A stretch of DNA of 6,813 nucleotides, taken from the NCBI GenBank assembly GCA_022360135.1, contig JAKSDM010001501.1, positions 1 to 6,813 of the forward strand. The letters run 5' to 3'. A program made the position numbers and the translations under genes. Position 1 is the first letter of the stretch; each line of letters opens with the position of its first letter. A model generated the notes under the pieces. The model had not been told where the DNA came from and did no database searches. It worked only from the letters and a program-made list of their open reading frames with translations. Origin of the DNA: Pseudanabaenales cyanobacterium. GTDB taxonomy: Bacteria > Cyanobacteriota > Cyanobacteriia > Phormidesmidales > Phormidesmidaceae. Shown one piece after another: positions 5,748 through 6,813 of the stretch.

Positions 5748-6203
5748 ATATCTAGGCTTTCCCGCAGACAGGCGCTCATTTTCTTTGGGGCCAGCGCTGC
5801 TAGTACAGCCTTAGGGCCTACTTTGACTGGCAAGGTCGTTGGCGGTCAACGGACTAGCCTGGCTGAGGCAGCCGTAAACGGTTCTCTAAACTACACACCG
5901 ATACGACTTCCCCATCCACTGCCTATTTACCAGACAGCAGATAGTTTTTTGCCAAGCGACCTTGAGGAAGGGAAACTCATTCCGGCTTCAGCTAACACTC
6001 AGCTGAGTAGCTACGGCGGCGGCGGAAAGTTCTCGGTGGTTAAGGGGGACGCCAAGAATCGCCGCATTCATCTGCTCTCAGGGCTCGCCCTTAATCAGAA
6101 TCGGGCATTTCCTAGCTCATGGGGCGGCCTCAGCTATCAGCAAGGGGATAACAACTACTTCTGTCGCTGGTTAATTTTCATGTATGGAGCGGTTAAGAAA
6201 TGA
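5748..6203 (+). pseudogene. Decayed Tat-exported protein, probably PhoX/DUF839-type phosphatase
   Basis: Reading from 5748 to the TGA at 6201-6203 gives about 151 residues. They begin I-SRLSRRQALIFFGASAAS, a clear twin-arginine signal (SRR at 5-7) followed by a hydrophobic helix. The frame is open back to 5703 but has no ATG, GTG or TTG before the TTG at 5823, which would cut off the signal. ATA at 5748 may be a mutated ATG. Later parts (PIRLPHPLPIY, then VVKGDAKNRRIHLLSGLALN at about 97-116, then SWGGLSYQQGDNNY) recall exported DUF839/PhoX phosphatases, which in cyanobacteria are several hundred residues long. The first block belongs near their N-terminus and the second much further in, so an internal deletion is likely. 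The last residues (CRWLIFMYGAVKK) fit nothing I know. The family call is from memory of motifs and is tentative. An alternative is an unknown short Tat protein. The gap at 5634-5747 shows no clear promoter. Confidence 0.55.
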
Positions 6204-6463
6204 CGGTGTACTTTTGACCTGAACCCCTATAAAACCAGGGATTTAGCCTCTTCGAAAGATGAACTTGGCGGTTAACGCGCCTCATGCTTTGACTCGGATT
6301 TATCACAAGTCTTGTGGCTAAATTTGTAAAGGTTACGTCCTAAGGGGAGTTGCTCCGATTAAGACAGAATATTGAATAGTAACAGACCGTCAAAGATCTC
6401 TTTGGTGTCTAAGTACAATCAGATTTCGCAGCCGCTATGGGGGCTATGGCGAGAAATCTAGTT

Positions 6464-6490
6464 TTAGGGAAGCCGGGTTCGCTTCCCTAA
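6464..6490 (+). terminator. Perfect 10-bp hairpin, terminator or leader structure
   Basis: TTAGGGAAGC (6464-6473) and GCTTCCCTAA (6481-6490) are exact reverse complements around a 7-base loop. No T-tract follows on the + strand. It lies 41 bases before the last gene, so it may end transcription from upstream or sit in that gene's leader. Confidence 0.45.
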
Positions 6491-6527
6491 GACTTTCATC
6501 CTATTCAAACCTAAGACTTTAGACTTT
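6486..6527. repeat. CCTAAGACTTT direct repeat with tandem AGACTTT
   Basis: CCTAAGACTTT occurs at 6486-6496 and 6510-6520, 24 bases apart. AGACTTT is repeated directly again at 6521-6527, giving three AGACTTT units that end four bases before the next start codon. The first unit overlaps the end of the 6464-6490 hairpin. Confidence 0.6.
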
Positions 6528-6531
6528 GAGA

Positions 6532-6813
6532 ATGCAGATCTCTTCACCTTTCCAATCCGCCTGGCAACGGCTAAAAAGAGGACAAATCACCTGTGAGCAG
6601 GCGCTGAAACTGCTCAAAAATGAACAGGGTAGCCTGAATGCCGAACTGCTCGATAAAGAGGTTGGCAATCGTTTTTTCCAGGCTTTTCCAGACCAGAAGC
6701 CGCCCCCGGTTGTGCCCCTGTTGCTCTGGCAGAACTGCTACTATCTGGGCAGTCCAGTCACCTTATCTGAGGAAGCGGTGCAGAAACTGCGCGATCGCAC
6801 CCGCACCGATATC
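6532..6813 (+). CDS. N-terminal part of a possible GspE/PilB-like ATPase (runs off the window)
   Basis: The ATG at 6532 opens a frame of 94 codons that is still open at the window end. It begins MQISSPFQSAWQRLKRGQIT, continues with an amphipathic helical stretch (CEQALKLL, AELLDKEVGNRFFQAFP) and reaches PPPVVPLLLWQNCYYLG (57-73) and LRDRTRTDI at the edge. I recall this pattern from the N-terminal region of cyanobacterial GspE-type secretion/pilus ATPases that are distinct from PilB itself, but no Walker motif is in view, so the call is tentative. If right, it would be a cytoplasmic hexameric ATPase, in keeping with the pilus genes upstream, though not in an operon with them. There is no convincing Shine-Dalgarno sequence: GAG lies one base before the ATG. 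It contains a HIP1 core and reads like normal coding sequence. Confidence 0.55.
   Translation, partial: MQISSPFQSAWQRLKRGQITCEQALKLLKNEQGSLNAELLDKEVGNRFFQAFPDQKPPPVVPLLLWQNCYYLGSPVTLSEEAVQKLRDRTRTDI

Larger units (their letters stand above)
6204..6531. other. 328-bp intergenic region without a recognisable gene
   Basis: No ORF of note is seen; the 20-codon ATG frame at 6259-6321 is unsupported. An interrupted stem lies at 6298-6323 (ATTTA/TAAAT outside, CACAA/TTGTG inside, loop GTC). TACAAT at 6414-6419 could be a -10 but has no partner -35. GCTATGG occurs twice close together near 6433-6448. The strongest structures, a hairpin and tandem repeats at 6464-6527, are listed separately. Further remains of the upstream pseudogene could not be recognised here. 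Confidence 0.5.

Noticed and set aside
5823..6203. TTG at 5823 as the true start of the downstream gene
   Set aside because: It falls after the hydrophobic core of the twin-arginine signal and has no ribosome site; the upstream frame clearly encodes the signal.
6464..6490. T-arm of a tRNA
   Set aside because: The GGTTCG-like loop is suggestive, but there is no acceptor, D or anticodon arm around it and the stem is 10 bp long.

Overview
The window looks like chromosomal DNA from a cyanobacterium. The evidence is a pilN-pilO-pilQ type IV pilus cluster of cyanobacterial form (no pilP gene, an AMIN domain at the start of PilQ), five GCGATCGC (HIP1-type) octamers in 6.8 kb, and degenerate copies of short dispersed repeats of the kind common in cyanobacterial genomes. 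The genus cannot be fixed from this sequence. All recognisable genes lie on the + strand.

Layout. Positions 1-387 hold the end of pilN, which overlaps pilO (384-1274) by four bases (ATGA). A 193-bp spacer carries one copy of a ~62-bp dispersed repeat. pilQ (1468-3621) then encodes the outer-membrane secretin. Together PilN, PilO and PilQ form the inner-membrane alignment complex and the outer-membrane channel of the type IV pilus machine used for motility and DNA uptake. A 394-bp AT-rich region follows, with two candidate promoters and several GGTTTC repeats. It leads into a small HU-type nucleoid protein gene (4016-4297). Twelve bases later, in the same reading frame, comes a CobD-type threonine-phosphate decarboxylase gene (4310-5431) of (pseudo)cobalamin synthesis.

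From about 5432 to 6531 the DNA looks like a decaying accessory stretch. It contains a nested palindromic, MITE-like repeat (5452-5553), a second copy of the 62-bp repeat (5572-5633) and a probable pseudogene (5748-6203). The pseudogene keeps a twin-arginine signal and short parts that resemble PhoX/DUF839-type exported phosphatases, but it has lost a usable start codon and most of its body. After 328 bp with a strong hairpin and tandem AGACTTT repeats, a last gene begins at 6532 and runs off the window. Its N-terminus tentatively resembles a cyanobacterial GspE/PilB-like ATPase.

I see no convincing new multi-gene system. The points most worth a second look are the repeat elements, the pseudogene junction, a G-tract cluster inside cobD, and the in-frame HU/cobD junction.
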